Shown here: piece after piece, positions 33,703-42,939 of the stretch
How positions within the stretch are numbered: the stretch's first letter is position 1
Layout of the letters: every line of letters begins with the position of its first letter
NCBI GenBank assembly: GCA_963677785.2
Contig: CAXXDH010000003.1
Location: 2,604,001 to 2,668,000, forward strand
From: G963665495 sp963677785
GTDB lineage: Bacteria; Desulfobacterota; Desulfovibrionia; Desulfovibrionales; Desulfovibrionaceae
DNA length: 64,000 nt
Direction: 5' to 3'
Made by a program: the position numbers and the translations under genes
Notes under the pieces: model-generated
Seen by the model: the letters and a program-made list of their open reading frames with translations, nothing else
Databases searched by the model: none
What the model was told of the DNA's origin: nothing

Positions 33703-35610
33703 ATGCAATCAGATTCCTCGCATCATACGCTTGTCGCCGAAATCGAACCCCTGCTGGAATCCGGCAGACTGCCTGAAGCCGTCGAGGCCCTGGAGCAACG
33801 CCTTGCCGTAAAAAACGACCCGGACTGCTGCCTGCTGCTCGGGCGGACGTACCTGGAACTTTCACTGCCGCAAAAGGCCTACGAAGCGTTCGAGAAGGCC
33901 CGGAGCTTTACGCCGTTTACCGCCCGTGTCCTGGCCGGGCAGGCTCTGGCCCTGCAAAAGACCGGACAATACGCCGAGGCCAGGGTTCTGGCCGAGCAGG
34001 CGCTCGAACTGGATCCCGGACTGCCCGAAGCCCACAAGAACCTCGGGTTGGTTCTGCTGCGTACGGGCGATGCCGTAGCAGGGGAAAAGGCTATACTCAC
34101 CGCGTTGGAATTGGATCCGGAGTTTGCGGAGGCCCTGATGGCTCTGGCCTATCTGCGGCTGACCGAAAAACGGATTCCCGAAGCCGAGCAGTTGCTGCTG
34201 CAAGCGCGCGAATTGAATCCCGCATCCGCGGCCGCCGCATCCAACCTGGGCATGATCTACCGCCGCCAGGGGCGTCTGGAAGAGGCCCTGGCCGTGTTGG
34301 AGGAAGCCGGCGGACGCCGTCCCGACAATCCGGAAATCTTCAACAACCTGGCCCTGGTGCACAAAGACGCGCGTCGCTTCGGCCTGGCCGAGGAATATTT
34401 CCGCAAAGCCATGCGGCTGGCCCCGAAGAATGCGAATTTTTCCGTGAACCTGGTGACCCTGCTCAAGGAACAGGGGCGCTACGGCGAGGCCGCGGACCTG
34501 GCCATGGCCACCTACGAACAACATCCAGGCAATCCGCACATCCTGGGCATGTTGCCGTTTCTCCTGCTCAAAGCCGACCGTCAGGAAGAAGCCTTGCAGA
34601 TGGAACAGCAGATGGTGGAACTGATGCCGGATTTTCCGGGCGGTCATTACAATCAGGCGCTGACATTGATGCACATGGAGAAGTTCACCGAATCCGAAGC
34701 CGCCGCCCGCCGCGCCATCGAACTGGATCCGGAATTTGTCGACGGCCGGATCTGCCTGGCGCAGGTTCTGATGAAGCTGGACCGGCCGGAGGAGGCTCTG
34801 GAGCACGGACGCATTGCCAATGAACTGCAACCCGGCGCGGACAGCCACTTCGTCATGGCCATGGCGCTGAAAGACCTGGGGCGTATGGACGAAGCCGTGG
34901 TCCAGTTTCGTGAATGCGTCCGGCTGGATCCCGATGAAAAGCTCGGCGCCGGCGTGTTTCTCGCCGCCCTGACGGGCGAAGAAGCCGCGCCTGAGGCATC
35001 CCAGGCCTACGTACGCAATCTTTTCGATCAATATGCCGAGCGCTATGACGCGCATCTGGTGAACAAACTGGATTATCAGGGCCCGCAGGTAATCAAGTCG
35101 CTGCTGGAAGAGTGGCTCTCCCGTCCGGAAGGACTGCGTATTCTGGATCTCGGCTGCGGCACCGGCTTGTGCGGTCCCATACTGCGCGCGTTCGCAGACG
35201 AACTCGTGGGTGTGGATCTTTCCGGGAAGATGGTGACCAAAGCCAGGTCTCTGGAAGTGTACGACAGGCTCGAAGAAGCCGAGGCCCATGCCTTTCTGGA
35301 AAAGGAGCAGGGCGTTTACGACTGCATCGCGGCCGCGGACGTGCTCGTCTACGTGGGGCCGCTGGAGCGTCTGTTCTGCGAGGCGCGCCGGGTGCTGGCC
35401 ACCGGCGGGCTCTTTGTGCTGACCCTGGAGAAAAGCCGCGAACCAGGCGTCAATCTCGGTCTGAACGGCAGATACGCCCACTCCGAAGACTACATCCGCG
35501 ACGTGTCCGAAGAGCACGGTTTCGCCGTGCTGGCCGTCCGAGAAGTCCAGGTCCGGCGCGAAATGAAAAAACCCGTCCCCAGCCTGGCCGTGGCTTTGCG
35601 CGCCGTGTAG
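33703..35610 (+). CDS. TPR repeat protein fused to a SAM methyltransferase
   Basis: A 635-aa cytosolic fusion. Residues about 10-425 form a run of eleven or so TPR units (patterns such as ALELDPGLPEAHKNLGLVLL and AMRLAPKNANFSVNLVTLLK). A linker YVRNLFDQYAERYDAHLVNK leads to a class I methyltransferase (about 465-635) with LRILDLGCGTGLCGPIL, ELVGVDLS and YDCIAAADVLVYVG. YAERYDAHL at the domain entry is typical of the TPR-linked methyltransferases found in many bacteria, whose substrate, perhaps a protein or an acyl-carrier intermediate, is not established. The ribosome binding site AAAAGGA lies 7 bases upstream. Confidence 0.88.
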   Translation: MQSDSSHHTLVAEIEPLLESGRLPEAVEALEQRLAVKNDPDCCLLLGRTYLELSLPQKAYEAFEKARSFTPFTARVLAGQALALQKTGQYAEARVLAEQALELDPGLPEAHKNLGLVLLRTGDAVAGEKAILTALELDPEFAEALMALAYLRLTEKRIPEAEQLLLQARELNPASAAAASNLGMIYRRQGRLEEALAVLEEAGGRRPDNPEIFNNLALVHKDARRFGLAEEYFRKAMRLAPKNANFSVNLVTLLKEQGRYGEAADLAMATYEQHPGNPHILGMLPFLLLKADRQEEALQMEQQMVELMPDFPGGHYNQALTLMHMEKFTESEAAARRAIELDPEFVDGRICLAQVLMKLDRPEEALEHGRIANELQPGADSHFVMAMALKDLGRMDEAVVQFRECVRLDPDEKLGAGVFLAALTGEEAAPEASQAYVRNLFDQYAERYDAHLVNKLDYQGPQVIKSLLEEWLSRPEGLRILDLGCGTGLCGPILRAFADELVGVDLSGKMVTKARSLEVYDRLEEAEAHAFLEKEQGVYDCIAAADVLVYVGPLERLFCEARRVLATGGLFVLTLEKSREPGVNLGLNGRYAHSEDYIRDVSEEHGFAVLAVREVQVRREMKKPVPSLAVALRAV

Positions 35611-35751
35611 TGAACAAGAACCGTCCCCAGCCAGGCCAACGGCTCCAGGGGCCTTAAGACTCGCCAAGAAAGGTCAAGCCTGGACGCGTATATAGGGGGA
35701 AAATGTATTGTATAGTAAGGTCGTATTACATTTCAAAAGTTTTGGGAGATT

Positions 35752-35783
35752 CCTAAGAACTCTTTTTCAAAAGGGTTCTTAGG
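35752..35783 (-). repeat. Terminator-like 15-bp hairpin repeat (copy 2)
   Basis: CCTAAGAACTCTTTT, loop TC, AAAAGGGTTCTTAGG. Flanks AGTTTTGGG and GCCAGAGGCA match copy 1 at 10316-10347, and again it lies just beyond a minus-strand stop codon (22 bases past the protease gene). Because the TPR gene on the plus strand ends upstream, it may serve both strands. Confidence 0.65.
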
Positions 35784-35805
35784 CTGCCAGAGGCATTCCT
35801 TTTTT

Positions 35806-37179
35806 CTAGCGCAGCTGCAGCTGGATCAGATAGGCGCGGTTGCCCCGTGCCACCTGGAGGATCACGTTGTTGTTCAGGCGGAAGCGGAGCACGGCCTGGA
35901 TGAAGTCGTCATTGTTTCGCAGGGGAATATTCTCCACGCGCAGTACGCTGTCGCCCCGAATCAGGCCGATTCGGGCGGCAGGCCCGCCGCGGACCACCTT
36001 CACGATGGGCAGGCCCGTATCGCGCGAGCGTGCGCGTCCGGGCGTGAAGCCCCAGCGCTGCGCGGCCAGGTCCAGCGCGTTCTGCAGGGTGAAGGGCGCC
36101 GTACGTACGTTCAAGGTGTGTTTCTTGCCTTGCTGCAACACGGTGAAACGGACCGTCTCGTTTTCAAAATAATTGCGCAGAATGCTCAGGTAATGGTCCT
36201 TGTCCTCCACGCTGACGCCGTTGAGCGCGAGCACCACATCGCCGCTGCGGATGCCGGCGTCCTTGGCCGGACCGGGAAGAACTTCGGTGACCAGCAGGCC
36301 GTGCACGTGGTCCAGGCCGAAATAACTGGCCGTACGCTGGTCCATGCTCTGGCCGAAGATGCCGAACCATACGGGCGAGACCTTGCCCGTATGTACGAGT
36401 TCCTTGATGACGCTCTTGGCTTTGGTGATGGGAATGGCGAATCCGATGCCCTGGGCCGAGGCGTGCATGGCGGTGTTGATGCCGATGAGCTCGCCCAGAA
36501 TATTGCAGAGCGGTCCGCCGCTGTTGCCCGGATTGATGGCCGTGTCGGTCTGGATGAAATCCGTATACACGCCGTCGCTGGTTTTGACCGAGCGGTGCAG
36601 GGCGGAGATGACGCCCGTGGTCACGGTGTGGTTGAAACCGAAGGGGTTGCCGATTGCGATGACGGTTTCGCCGATGAAAAACTCATCGGAGTCCATCATG
36701 GAGGCCTGGGGCAGGTCCTTGGCCTTGAGCAGATGCAGCACGGCCAGGTCCAGATCCGGGCTGGAGCCCACCAGTTCGGCCTGGTATTCGCGCCCGTCGA
36801 TGAGCCGGGCAATGATGGTGGTGGCGCCGGAGATGACGTGCGCGTTGCTGAGCACCAGGGCTTTTTTGCCGTCGATGATCACGCCGGAGCCCAGGCTGTG
36901 CCTGGCGTAGTTCTGCTGCCTGGGGACGGCGTTAAAGAATTCGCGGAAAAACGGGGCGAAAAAATCGTCCAGTCCGGGCCCCAGGGATTTGAAGCCGCGC
37001 CGGTCCACCTGGGTGGTGGTGATGTTCACGACCGCGGGTGAAACGCGGCGTACGGCGCGTACGATGGGTGTAACCCGTAAATCCGTATCCGAGGCCAGAG
37101 CCGCACCGGGGCACAGGCCCGCGGCACAGGCCAGGGCCAGAAAAAGCGCCGCAAGGGCGATTGAGACTTTCTGTGACAC
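35806..37179 (-). CDS. DegP/HtrA-type periplasmic serine protease
   Basis: A 457-aa trypsin-fold protease with two PDZ domains. I choose the GTG at 37179: it gives a Sec signal peptide (QKVSIALAALFLALACAAG, cleavage about ALA-SD) and lies 16 bases after the acs stop, whereas the upstream extension overlaps acs and is not a signal sequence. Catalytic His is in VLSNAHVISGA, Asp in PDLDLAVLHLL and Ser in AINPGNSGGPL. PDZ1 covers about 270-360 (GLLVTEVLPGPAKDAGIRSG) and PDZ2 about 375-457 (RGGPAARIGLIRGDS). It probably degrades or refolds misfolded envelope proteins. Co-transcription with acs is likely. Confidence 0.9.
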   Translation of the reverse strand: MSQKVSIALAALFLALACAAGLCPGAALASDTDLRVTPIVRAVRRVSPAVVNITTTQVDRRGFKSLGPGLDDFFAPFFREFFNAVPRQQNYARHSLGSGVIIDGKKALVLSNAHVISGATTIIARLIDGREYQAELVGSSPDLDLAVLHLLKAKDLPQASMMDSDEFFIGETVIAIGNPFGFNHTVTTGVISALHRSVKTSDGVYTDFIQTDTAINPGNSGGPLCNILGELIGINTAMHASAQGIGFAIPITKAKSVIKELVHTGKVSPVWFGIFGQSMDQRTASYFGLDHVHGLLVTEVLPGPAKDAGIRSGDVVLALNGVSVEDKDHYLSILRNYFENETVRFTVLQQGKKHTLNVRTAPFTLQNALDLAAQRWGFTPGRARSRDTGLPIVKVVRGGPAARIGLIRGDSVLRVENIPLRNNDDFIQAVLRFRLNNNVILQVARGNRAYLIQLQLR

Positions 37180-37195
37180 GTCCGTTTCTTCTGGT

Positions 37196-39112
37196 TTAGT
37201 CGTCCAGTGTTGAGGTGTCGCCCGCGTCCTGGCCGAGTTCCTGGGCTTTGAGGACGCGGCGCATGATTTTGCCGCTGCGTGTTTTGGGCAGGTCGTCGGG
37301 AAAAGCAATGGCCTTGACCACGGCGATGGGGCCGAGTTCGCTGCGGATGTGGGCCTGGAGTTCCTTGACGAGCGCAGTGCCCGGAATGAAGTCGTTGTTG
37401 AGGATCACGAAGCCCTTGGCGACTTCCCCTTTGATCTTGTCCGGGATGCCGATGACCGCGGCTTCGGCCACGGCCGGATGCGAGACCAGGGCGCTTTCCA
37501 GCTCGGCCGTGCCCAGGCGGTGCCCGCCGATGTTCAATACGTCGTCCGCGCGGCCCTGGATCCAGATGTAGCCGTCTACGTCCCTGCGGGCCACGTCGCC
37601 AGCAAAGTAGAGCCCCGGGAATTTTTTCCAATAGGTCTCCAGGTAGCGGTCCGGATCGTTGAAGACGCCGCGCAGCATAGAGGGCCAGGGCTTTTTGACC
37701 ACCAATAATCCGCCCATATTGGGAGGAACTGGTACGCCCTCCTCATCCAGGATGTCAACCTCGATGCCGGGCAGCCCTTTGTTCACGGAGCCCGGCTTGA
37801 GCAGGGAAACGGGCATGGGGCTGATCATGCACATGCCTGTTTCGGTCTGCCACCAGGTGTCCAGGAGCGGACAGGCGGCTTTGCCCACGTTTTTATAAAA
37901 CCAGACCCAGGCTTCCGGGTTGATAGGTTCGCCCACCGAGCCCAGCAGGCGTAGCGTGGAGAGATCGTGTTTCTTGGGATATTCCTTGCCGAAGCGCATC
38001 AGCATGCGGATCAGGGTCGGCACGGTGTAGAAGATGGTGACTCCGTAGCGTTCGACCATGGACCAGAGCCGGTCGGCCTGCGGGTAGAGCGGGTGTCCTT
38101 CGTACATGACGATGGTGGCGCCGGCCATGAGCGGCCCGTAGATCACGTAGCTGTGGCCGGTAATCCAGGCCGGGTCCGCGGTGCACCAGAAAATGTCCGT
38201 GGGTTTGATGTCGAAGACCCAGTTGAGCGTACGGTTCGCGCCGACCATGTAGCCGCCGTGCGTATGCACGATGCCCTTGGGTTTGCCTGTGGCGCCCGAG
38301 GTGTAGAGCAGGAAAAGGATGTCCTCCGAGTCCATGACCTCCGTATGGGATTCGGGGCGCTCCTGGCGGATGATGTCCTGATACCAGACGTCCCGGCCTT
38401 CGATAAGATCCACGTCCACGTTGGCCCGTTGCACGACGATGACGGTTTCCGCGCATACGTTGCTGAGGCCGACGGTGGCCTCGTCCACCACGCTTTTGAG
38501 GTTGACCACGCGGCCGTTGCGGTAAAAACCGTCCACGGTGATGATGCAGCGCGCCTGGGCGTCCTCAATACGCGTACGCAGGGCCTTGGCCGAGAACCCG
38601 GCGAAGACGCTGCTGTGGACGGCGCCGATTTTGGCGACCGCGAGCATGGCAACCATGGTTTCGGGCAGGGGGGGCATGTAGATGATGACCCGGTCGCCCT
38701 TTTCCACGCCCTGGGAGCGCAGGGCATTGGCGAACTTGTTCACCTCGCGGAACAGCTCGTAATAGGTAAGCTTGCGGCGGTCGCCGGATTCGCCTTCCCA
38801 GATCAGGGCCAGGCGGTTCTTGTTGGCCGTGGTGATGTGGCGGTCCAGCGCGTTGTAAACGATGTTGCATTTGGCGCCTATAAACCATTTGTAAAAGGGC
38901 GGGTTGGAATCATCCAGAACCTGGTCCCATTTTTTGAACCAGTCCAGTTCGTCCGCCGCTTCCTCCCAGAATCCCAGATAGTCTTCCCCGGCTTTTTTAT
39001 AGGCCTCTTCCAGCTTTTTGGGAGAGACGGTGGCCTGGGCCGTCATTTGCGGCAGGGGTCTGAAGACCCGCTCTTCCTGAAGCAATGCGTCCAAAGTGCC
39101 CGAATGGTCCAT
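37196..39112 (-). CDS. acs: Acetyl-CoA synthetase (AMP-forming)
   Basis: A 638-aa ANL-superfamily ligase that turns acetate, ATP and CoA into acetyl-CoA. Recognised segments are SNPPFYKWFIGAKCNIVYNA, the P-loop LYTSGATGKPKGIVHTHGGY, TADPAWITGHSY, DTWWQTETG, GRADDVLNIGGHRLGTAELE and the C-terminal LPKTRSGKIMRR, whose Lys is the usual reversible-acetylation site. Length and order are standard for Acs. One small change is GGHRLGTAE for the commoner SGHRMGTAE. The ribosome binding site AAGGAGGG is strong. It is upstream of the HtrA-type protease and downstream of a LytTR regulator on the same strand, which may control it. Confidence 0.95.
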   Translation of the reverse strand: MDHSGTLDALLQEERVFRPLPQMTAQATVSPKKLEEAYKKAGEDYLGFWEEAADELDWFKKWDQVLDDSNPPFYKWFIGAKCNIVYNALDRHITTANKNRLALIWEGESGDRRKLTYYELFREVNKFANALRSQGVEKGDRVIIYMPPLPETMVAMLAVAKIGAVHSSVFAGFSAKALRTRIEDAQARCIITVDGFYRNGRVVNLKSVVDEATVGLSNVCAETVIVVQRANVDVDLIEGRDVWYQDIIRQERPESHTEVMDSEDILFLLYTSGATGKPKGIVHTHGGYMVGANRTLNWVFDIKPTDIFWCTADPAWITGHSYVIYGPLMAGATIVMYEGHPLYPQADRLWSMVERYGVTIFYTVPTLIRMLMRFGKEYPKKHDLSTLRLLGSVGEPINPEAWVWFYKNVGKAACPLLDTWWQTETGMCMISPMPVSLLKPGSVNKGLPGIEVDILDEEGVPVPPNMGGLLVVKKPWPSMLRGVFNDPDRYLETYWKKFPGLYFAGDVARRDVDGYIWIQGRADDVLNIGGHRLGTAELESALVSHPAVAEAAVIGIPDKIKGEVAKGFVILNNDFIPGTALVKELQAHIRSELGPIAVVKAIAFPDDLPKTRSGKIMRRVLKAQELGQDAGDTSTLDD

Positions 39113-39169
39113 AACTCCCTCCTTGCGACTCTATAAGAGAGCAGCGAAGTTCTTTGTGCTGCTTCCGGG

Positions 39170-40045
39170 CTACAGCCCGAGAATTTGTTTCAGGTCTGCA
39201 ATACGGCGCCTGCTGATGGGCAGCTCGATCCGGGTCTTGCCCGTGGTCCGCAGCATGAAGTTGCTGCCCGGCAGCGAGGCGATTTCCGTAACCATGTCCA
39301 GGTTGACCAGATATTTTCTGTGTACGCGGAAAAAACGGTGCTTGCGCAGCCTTTCTTCCAGAAGTTTCATGCGATAAGACGTCAGAAATTTTTGCGAGGC
39401 CGTGTGTACGTAACTGTAGTCTTCGTAGGCTTCCACGAAGATGATCTGGTCGTAGGGCAGCAGCAGCGTACGGCCGTCCTGGTTGATGGCCAGTTTTTCG
39501 ATGTCAATGGTGGAAAAGCGTTGCTCCTGGTCCCAGGCCTGGCGGAGAGCGGTAAGAAATCGGTCTTCCTCTTCCTCTCCCAGGGGCAGCTTGAGGGTTT
39601 CCTCTCCCGCCACCTCGTCTTCTTCTTCAGGGTGTTTGGGCGCAAGGTCGGGAATCGGAATTTCCTTGAAATGGGCCTTGAATTGCTGCAGCCGGTGCCG
39701 GGTCCGATCCAGGCGCGCGTGCGTGATGGGCCAGAGCAGATAATCCGTTGCGCCCAGTTCGAAAGCGGTGAAGGCGTTGCTTTCGTCCTGCGCGATGAAT
39801 ACCAGCGCGGGCGCTCTGTTGCGCGTGGAAAGAATTCTGGCCAGCTCGATGCCGTCGATGCTCTGGTCCAGCTCCACGCCCAGGAAAAAAACGCCGTAAT
39901 GAATTGCGTCGAGCAGTTCCAGCGCCTCGTGCGCGTTGGCGGCCTCACCCAGGACGCGGAGAATATCCCAGTCGGCCAGGGCGTCGCGCAGAAAAGTGCG
40001 GACTTCGGGCGAGGGATGGAGCAGCAGCGTACGCAGTTGCGACAT
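39170..40045 (-). CDS. LytTR DNA-binding regulator with degenerate receiver
   Basis: A 291-aa regulator. The N-terminal half keeps the receiver fold (LGEAANAHEALELLDAIHYG, GATDYLLWPITHARLD) but has lost every phosphorylation residue: the acidic pair is HPSPE, the acceptor Asp is Gly in VFFLGVELDQS, Thr is Ala in LVFIAQDE and Lys is Trp in LLWPI. An acidic linker (EEEDEVAGEE) leads to a LytTR DNA-binding domain (about 185-291: IIFVEAYEDYSYVHT, FFRVHRKYLVNLDMV, IELPISRRRI). It probably binds DNA through direct-repeat sites in response to a ligand or partner, not phosphorylation. It lies 57 bases upstream of acs on the same strand. Confidence 0.88.
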   Translation of the reverse strand: MSQLRTLLLHPSPEVRTFLRDALADWDILRVLGEAANAHEALELLDAIHYGVFFLGVELDQSIDGIELARILSTRNRAPALVFIAQDESNAFTAFELGATDYLLWPITHARLDRTRHRLQQFKAHFKEIPIPDLAPKHPEEEDEVAGEETLKLPLGEEEEDRFLTALRQAWDQEQRFSTIDIEKLAINQDGRTLLLPYDQIIFVEAYEDYSYVHTASQKFLTSYRMKLLEERLRKHRFFRVHRKYLVNLDMVTEIASLPGSNFMLRTTGKTRIELPISRRRIADLKQILGL

Positions 40046-40130
40046 GGGGCTACCTGTAAAATTTGGGAAACAAGGTGTACCATTTCATATTAATGCTTAT
40101 ACACTCTCCATTGGCTCTTGAAAAGCGGGA

Positions 40131-40232
40131 CGATTCGGAGTACCGACCTGTCCGCGGGAGATGCTTCCGCTTACTGAGCCCAAAAGGGTCCTGGACGCGT
40201 GGAAGAAGCGGCAACTTGCGTAAGCTGTCGCT
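40131..40232 (+). ncRNA. Possible structured RNA upstream of lepA
   Basis: In the 428-base gap between the LytTR regulator and lepA, four hairpins follow one another: TCGG/CCGA (40135-40146), GCGGGA/TTCCGC (40154-40170), CCC/GGG around AAAA (40179-40188) and an 11-bp near-perfect stem AGCGGCAACTT/AAGCTGTCGCT (40207-40232). I considered 6S and SRP RNA but neither signature is met. It may be an uncharacterised RNA or a leader of lepA. The remainder of 40046-40473 shows nothing definite. Confidence 0.25.
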
Positions 40233-40473
40233 GCTAATTCGCTGACGTTTCAGGAATATTCACTGGCCTGGTCAGAAAGGCCTTTACCCTCAGGGGAAGA
40301 CGTGTTTCAAGCGTCTTGCGGCGCCGGGAACAGGTCAAGGCGCCGGAGACAACGATTGCCGTGTTTTCCCGAAAACTGCCTTGCGGAGTTATTAGACTTC
40401 CCCGGACAAATGCCGTAAAGAAAAGCCTGCCCGGGGTCTTGAGCAACGACAGGACCGACGTTTTGAGCCCTCT

Positions 40474-42279
40474 ATGAAAAAAAACAGCATTATTCGAAAT
40501 TTCAGCATCATCGCCCATATCGACCATGGAAAATCCACGCTTGCGGACCGTATTCTGGAGCTGACCGGCGTTGTGAGCGAACGCGAGCGCCGCGAACAGT
40601 ATCTGGACAAGATGGATCTGGAACGCGAGCGGGGCATCACCATCAAGGCCCAGACCGTACGGATTCCGTATACGGCGGGCGATGGTACGCAATACATTCT
40701 CAACCTCATCGATACGCCCGGACATGTGGACTTCAGCTATGAGGTCTCCCGATCGCTGGCCGCCTGCGAAGGGGCGCTGCTGGTGGTGGATGCGACCCAG
40801 GGCGTGGAAGCCCAGACCCTGGCCAACGTGTTTCTGGCCCTGGACCATGATCTGGAAATCATTCCGGTTCTGAACAAGGTCGATCTGCCCAGCGCGGAGT
40901 CCGAGCGCGTGCGCCAGGAAATCGAGGAAGCCATCGGCCTGGACTGTGCGGAGAGCCTGGATGTCAGCGCCAAGACCGGCCTGAACGTGGACAAGGTGCT
41001 GGAAGAGGTGGTCGGCAAACTGCCTCCGCCCAGCGGTGACCCGGACGCGCCGCTCAAGGCCCTGATCATCGATTCCTGGTACGATTCGTACCAGGGCGTG
41101 GTGGTGCTGTTCCGGATTCTGGACGGCAACATCCGCAAGGGCAAGAAAATCAAGATTTTTTCCACCAACAAGGATTTCGAGGTCACCAAGCTGGGCGTCT
41201 TTGCTCCGGAGCCTTCGGAGGTCAAGGAGCTGGGATTCGGCGAAGTCGGCTTTATGTGCGGCAGCATCAAGAATCTGCATGACGCGCCCGTGGGCGACAC
41301 GATTACGGACGCGGACAATCCGACCACAAATCCCTATCCGGGCTTCAAGAAAGTCAAACCCATGGTGTTTTGCGGCCTGTATCCTACCGAACCGGCCGAA
41401 TACGAACCGCTCAAGGCCGCTCTGGAAAAACTGCAGCTCAACGACGCGGCTTTTCAGTTCGAGCCCGAGACCTCGCAAGCCCTGGGCTTCGGGTTCAGAG
41501 CCGGATTTCTGGGCCTGCTGCATATGGAAATCATCCAGGAGCGCTTGGAACGCGAGTTCGAGGCCAGCCTGATTGCCACCGCACCTACGGTCGTATACAA
41601 GGTCAAGAAGCTCGACGGCGAAACAGAGGACATAGACAATCCGTCCAAACTGCCCCCGGCGCAGGACATCGAGACCTTTTACGAGCCTTACGCGCGCATG
41701 GAAATTCATGTGCCCAACGAGTATGTGGGCAATGTCTTCAAACTGTGCGAAGAAAAGCGCGGCATTCAAAAGGACGTACGGTATCTCACTTCCACAAGAG
41801 TCATCATCACCTACGAACTCCCCTTTGCCGAAGTTGTCTATGACTTTTTCGACAAATTGAAATCCATGACGCGCGGATACGCGTCTCTTGATTATGAAAT
41901 TATCGATTACCGTGAAGCCAGCCTGGTGAAACTGGAAATTCTGATCAACGGCGAACCTGTGGACGCCTTGTCCTGCATTTTGCACAAGGACAACGCCTAC
42001 CAGCAGGGCAGAGCCGTGGCGCTGAAGTTGAAACGGTCCATTCCACGGCAGCTTTTCGAGGTGATCATCCAGGCGGCAATCGGCCAAAAGATTCTGGCCA
42101 GGGAGCGCAATCCTCCATTGCGCAAGAACGTAACGGCCAAATGTTATGGCGGCGACATCACGCGTAAGCGCAAACTTCTTGAAAAGCAGAAAGAAGGCAA
42201 AAAACGCATGAAGCGCATGGGAAATGTCGAAATACCCCAGGAAGCGTTCCTGGCTGCCTTGAAAGCAGGTGAGGATTGA
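40474..42279 (+). CDS. lepA: Elongation factor 4 (LepA) GTPase
   Basis: A 601-aa translational GTPase that acts on stalled or back-translocated ribosomes and in 30S assembly. GTPase motifs are AHIDHGKST (G1), GITIKAQT (G2), DTPGH (G3), NKVD (G4) and SAKTG (G5). Domain II, the EF-G-like domains III and V, and the LepA-specific C-terminal domain (LKLKRSIPRQLFEVIIQAAI, RKNVTAKCYGGDITRKRKLL) are all there. Length is typical. The ribosome binding site (GAGC) is poor. It heads the lepA-lepB-SH3 gene series on the plus strand. A long open frame on the opposite strand is its shadow. Confidence 0.97.
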   Translation: MKKNSIIRNFSIIAHIDHGKSTLADRILELTGVVSERERREQYLDKMDLERERGITIKAQTVRIPYTAGDGTQYILNLIDTPGHVDFSYEVSRSLAACEGALLVVDATQGVEAQTLANVFLALDHDLEIIPVLNKVDLPSAESERVRQEIEEAIGLDCAESLDVSAKTGLNVDKVLEEVVGKLPPPSGDPDAPLKALIIDSWYDSYQGVVVLFRILDGNIRKGKKIKIFSTNKDFEVTKLGVFAPEPSEVKELGFGEVGFMCGSIKNLHDAPVGDTITDADNPTTNPYPGFKKVKPMVFCGLYPTEPAEYEPLKAALEKLQLNDAAFQFEPETSQALGFGFRAGFLGLLHMEIIQERLEREFEASLIATAPTVVYKVKKLDGETEDIDNPSKLPPAQDIETFYEPYARMEIHVPNEYVGNVFKLCEEKRGIQKDVRYLTSTRVIITYELPFAEVVYDFFDKLKSMTRGYASLDYEIIDYREASLVKLEILINGEPVDALSCILHKDNAYQQGRAVALKLKRSIPRQLFEVIIQAAIGQKILARERNPPLRKNVTAKCYGGDITRKRKLLEKQKEGKKRMKRMGNVEIPQEAFLAALKAGED

Positions 42280-42336
42280 TCCCGGCAGTTTCGCCCGGCA
42301 GATTCTCCATTTCCACATCAACACCAAGGACTCATC

Positions 42337-42939
42337 ATGACCCCACGTTGGCAAAAGATGCTCAAAGAGTACTCAGAGGCACTCATAATAGCCATTATAC
42401 TGGCTCTCATCATCCGTTCGTTTTTCATTCAGGCCTTCAAGATCCCCTCCGGGTCCATGTTGGAAACCCTGCAGATCGGCGACCATCTGCTGGTCAGCAA
42501 GATAGTCTACGGCATCAAGGTTCCTTTCACGCATTATATGCTGGCGGAATTCAGCGACCCCAAGCATGGCGACATCGTGGTGTTTGAATTTCCCGAAGAT
42601 CCGTCCAAGGATTTTATCAAACGGGTCATTGGACTGCCCGGCGACACCATCGAGATCAGAGACAAGCAGGTTTTCCGCAACGGAGAAAAGCTCAACGAGC
42701 CCTATACGCAGCATACCGACAGCATCATCAACAGCAGCCGGCGTGACAATATGCCGCCCGTAGTCGTGCCGGAAGGAAAATACTTCGTAATGGGCGACAA
42801 CAGGGACGAATCCTATGACTCGCGTTTCTGGGGCTTTGTGGACAGGAACAAAATCAAAGGCAAGGCCTGGCTGCTGTACTGGTCTTCCAACGGCCTGTCC
42901 AATATCCGCTGGAACCGCATAGGCTCAATCCTTCATTAG
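42337..42939 (+). CDS. lepB: Type I signal peptidase
   Basis: A 200-aa membrane-anchored peptidase that removes Sec and Tat signal peptides. A hydrophobic anchor (residues 14-33) precedes the catalytic box IPSGSMLETLQIGD (Ser40), DIVVFEFPEDPSKDFIKRVI (Lys general base) and GLPGD. The family box E motif GDNRDESYDSR precedes WGFVDRNKIKGKAW. It is the short single-anchor type. AAGGA lies 8 bases before ATG. It starts 57 bases after lepA, the classic lepA-lepB order, and its stop overlaps the next start (TAGTG). Confidence 0.96.
   Translation: MTPRWQKMLKEYSEALIIAIILALIIRSFFIQAFKIPSGSMLETLQIGDHLLVSKIVYGIKVPFTHYMLAEFSDPKHGDIVVFEFPEDPSKDFIKRVIGLPGDTIEIRDKQVFRNGEKLNEPYTQHTDSIINSSRRDNMPPVVVPEGKYFVMGDNRDESYDSRFWGFVDRNKIKGKAWLLYWSSNGLSNIRWNRIGSILH

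Noticed and set aside
40234..42354. 706-codon open frame on the minus strand opposite lepA
   Set aside because: It is the complement of a perfectly conserved LepA; codon-position bias of lepA keeps the opposite frame open. No family motif or ribosome binding site.
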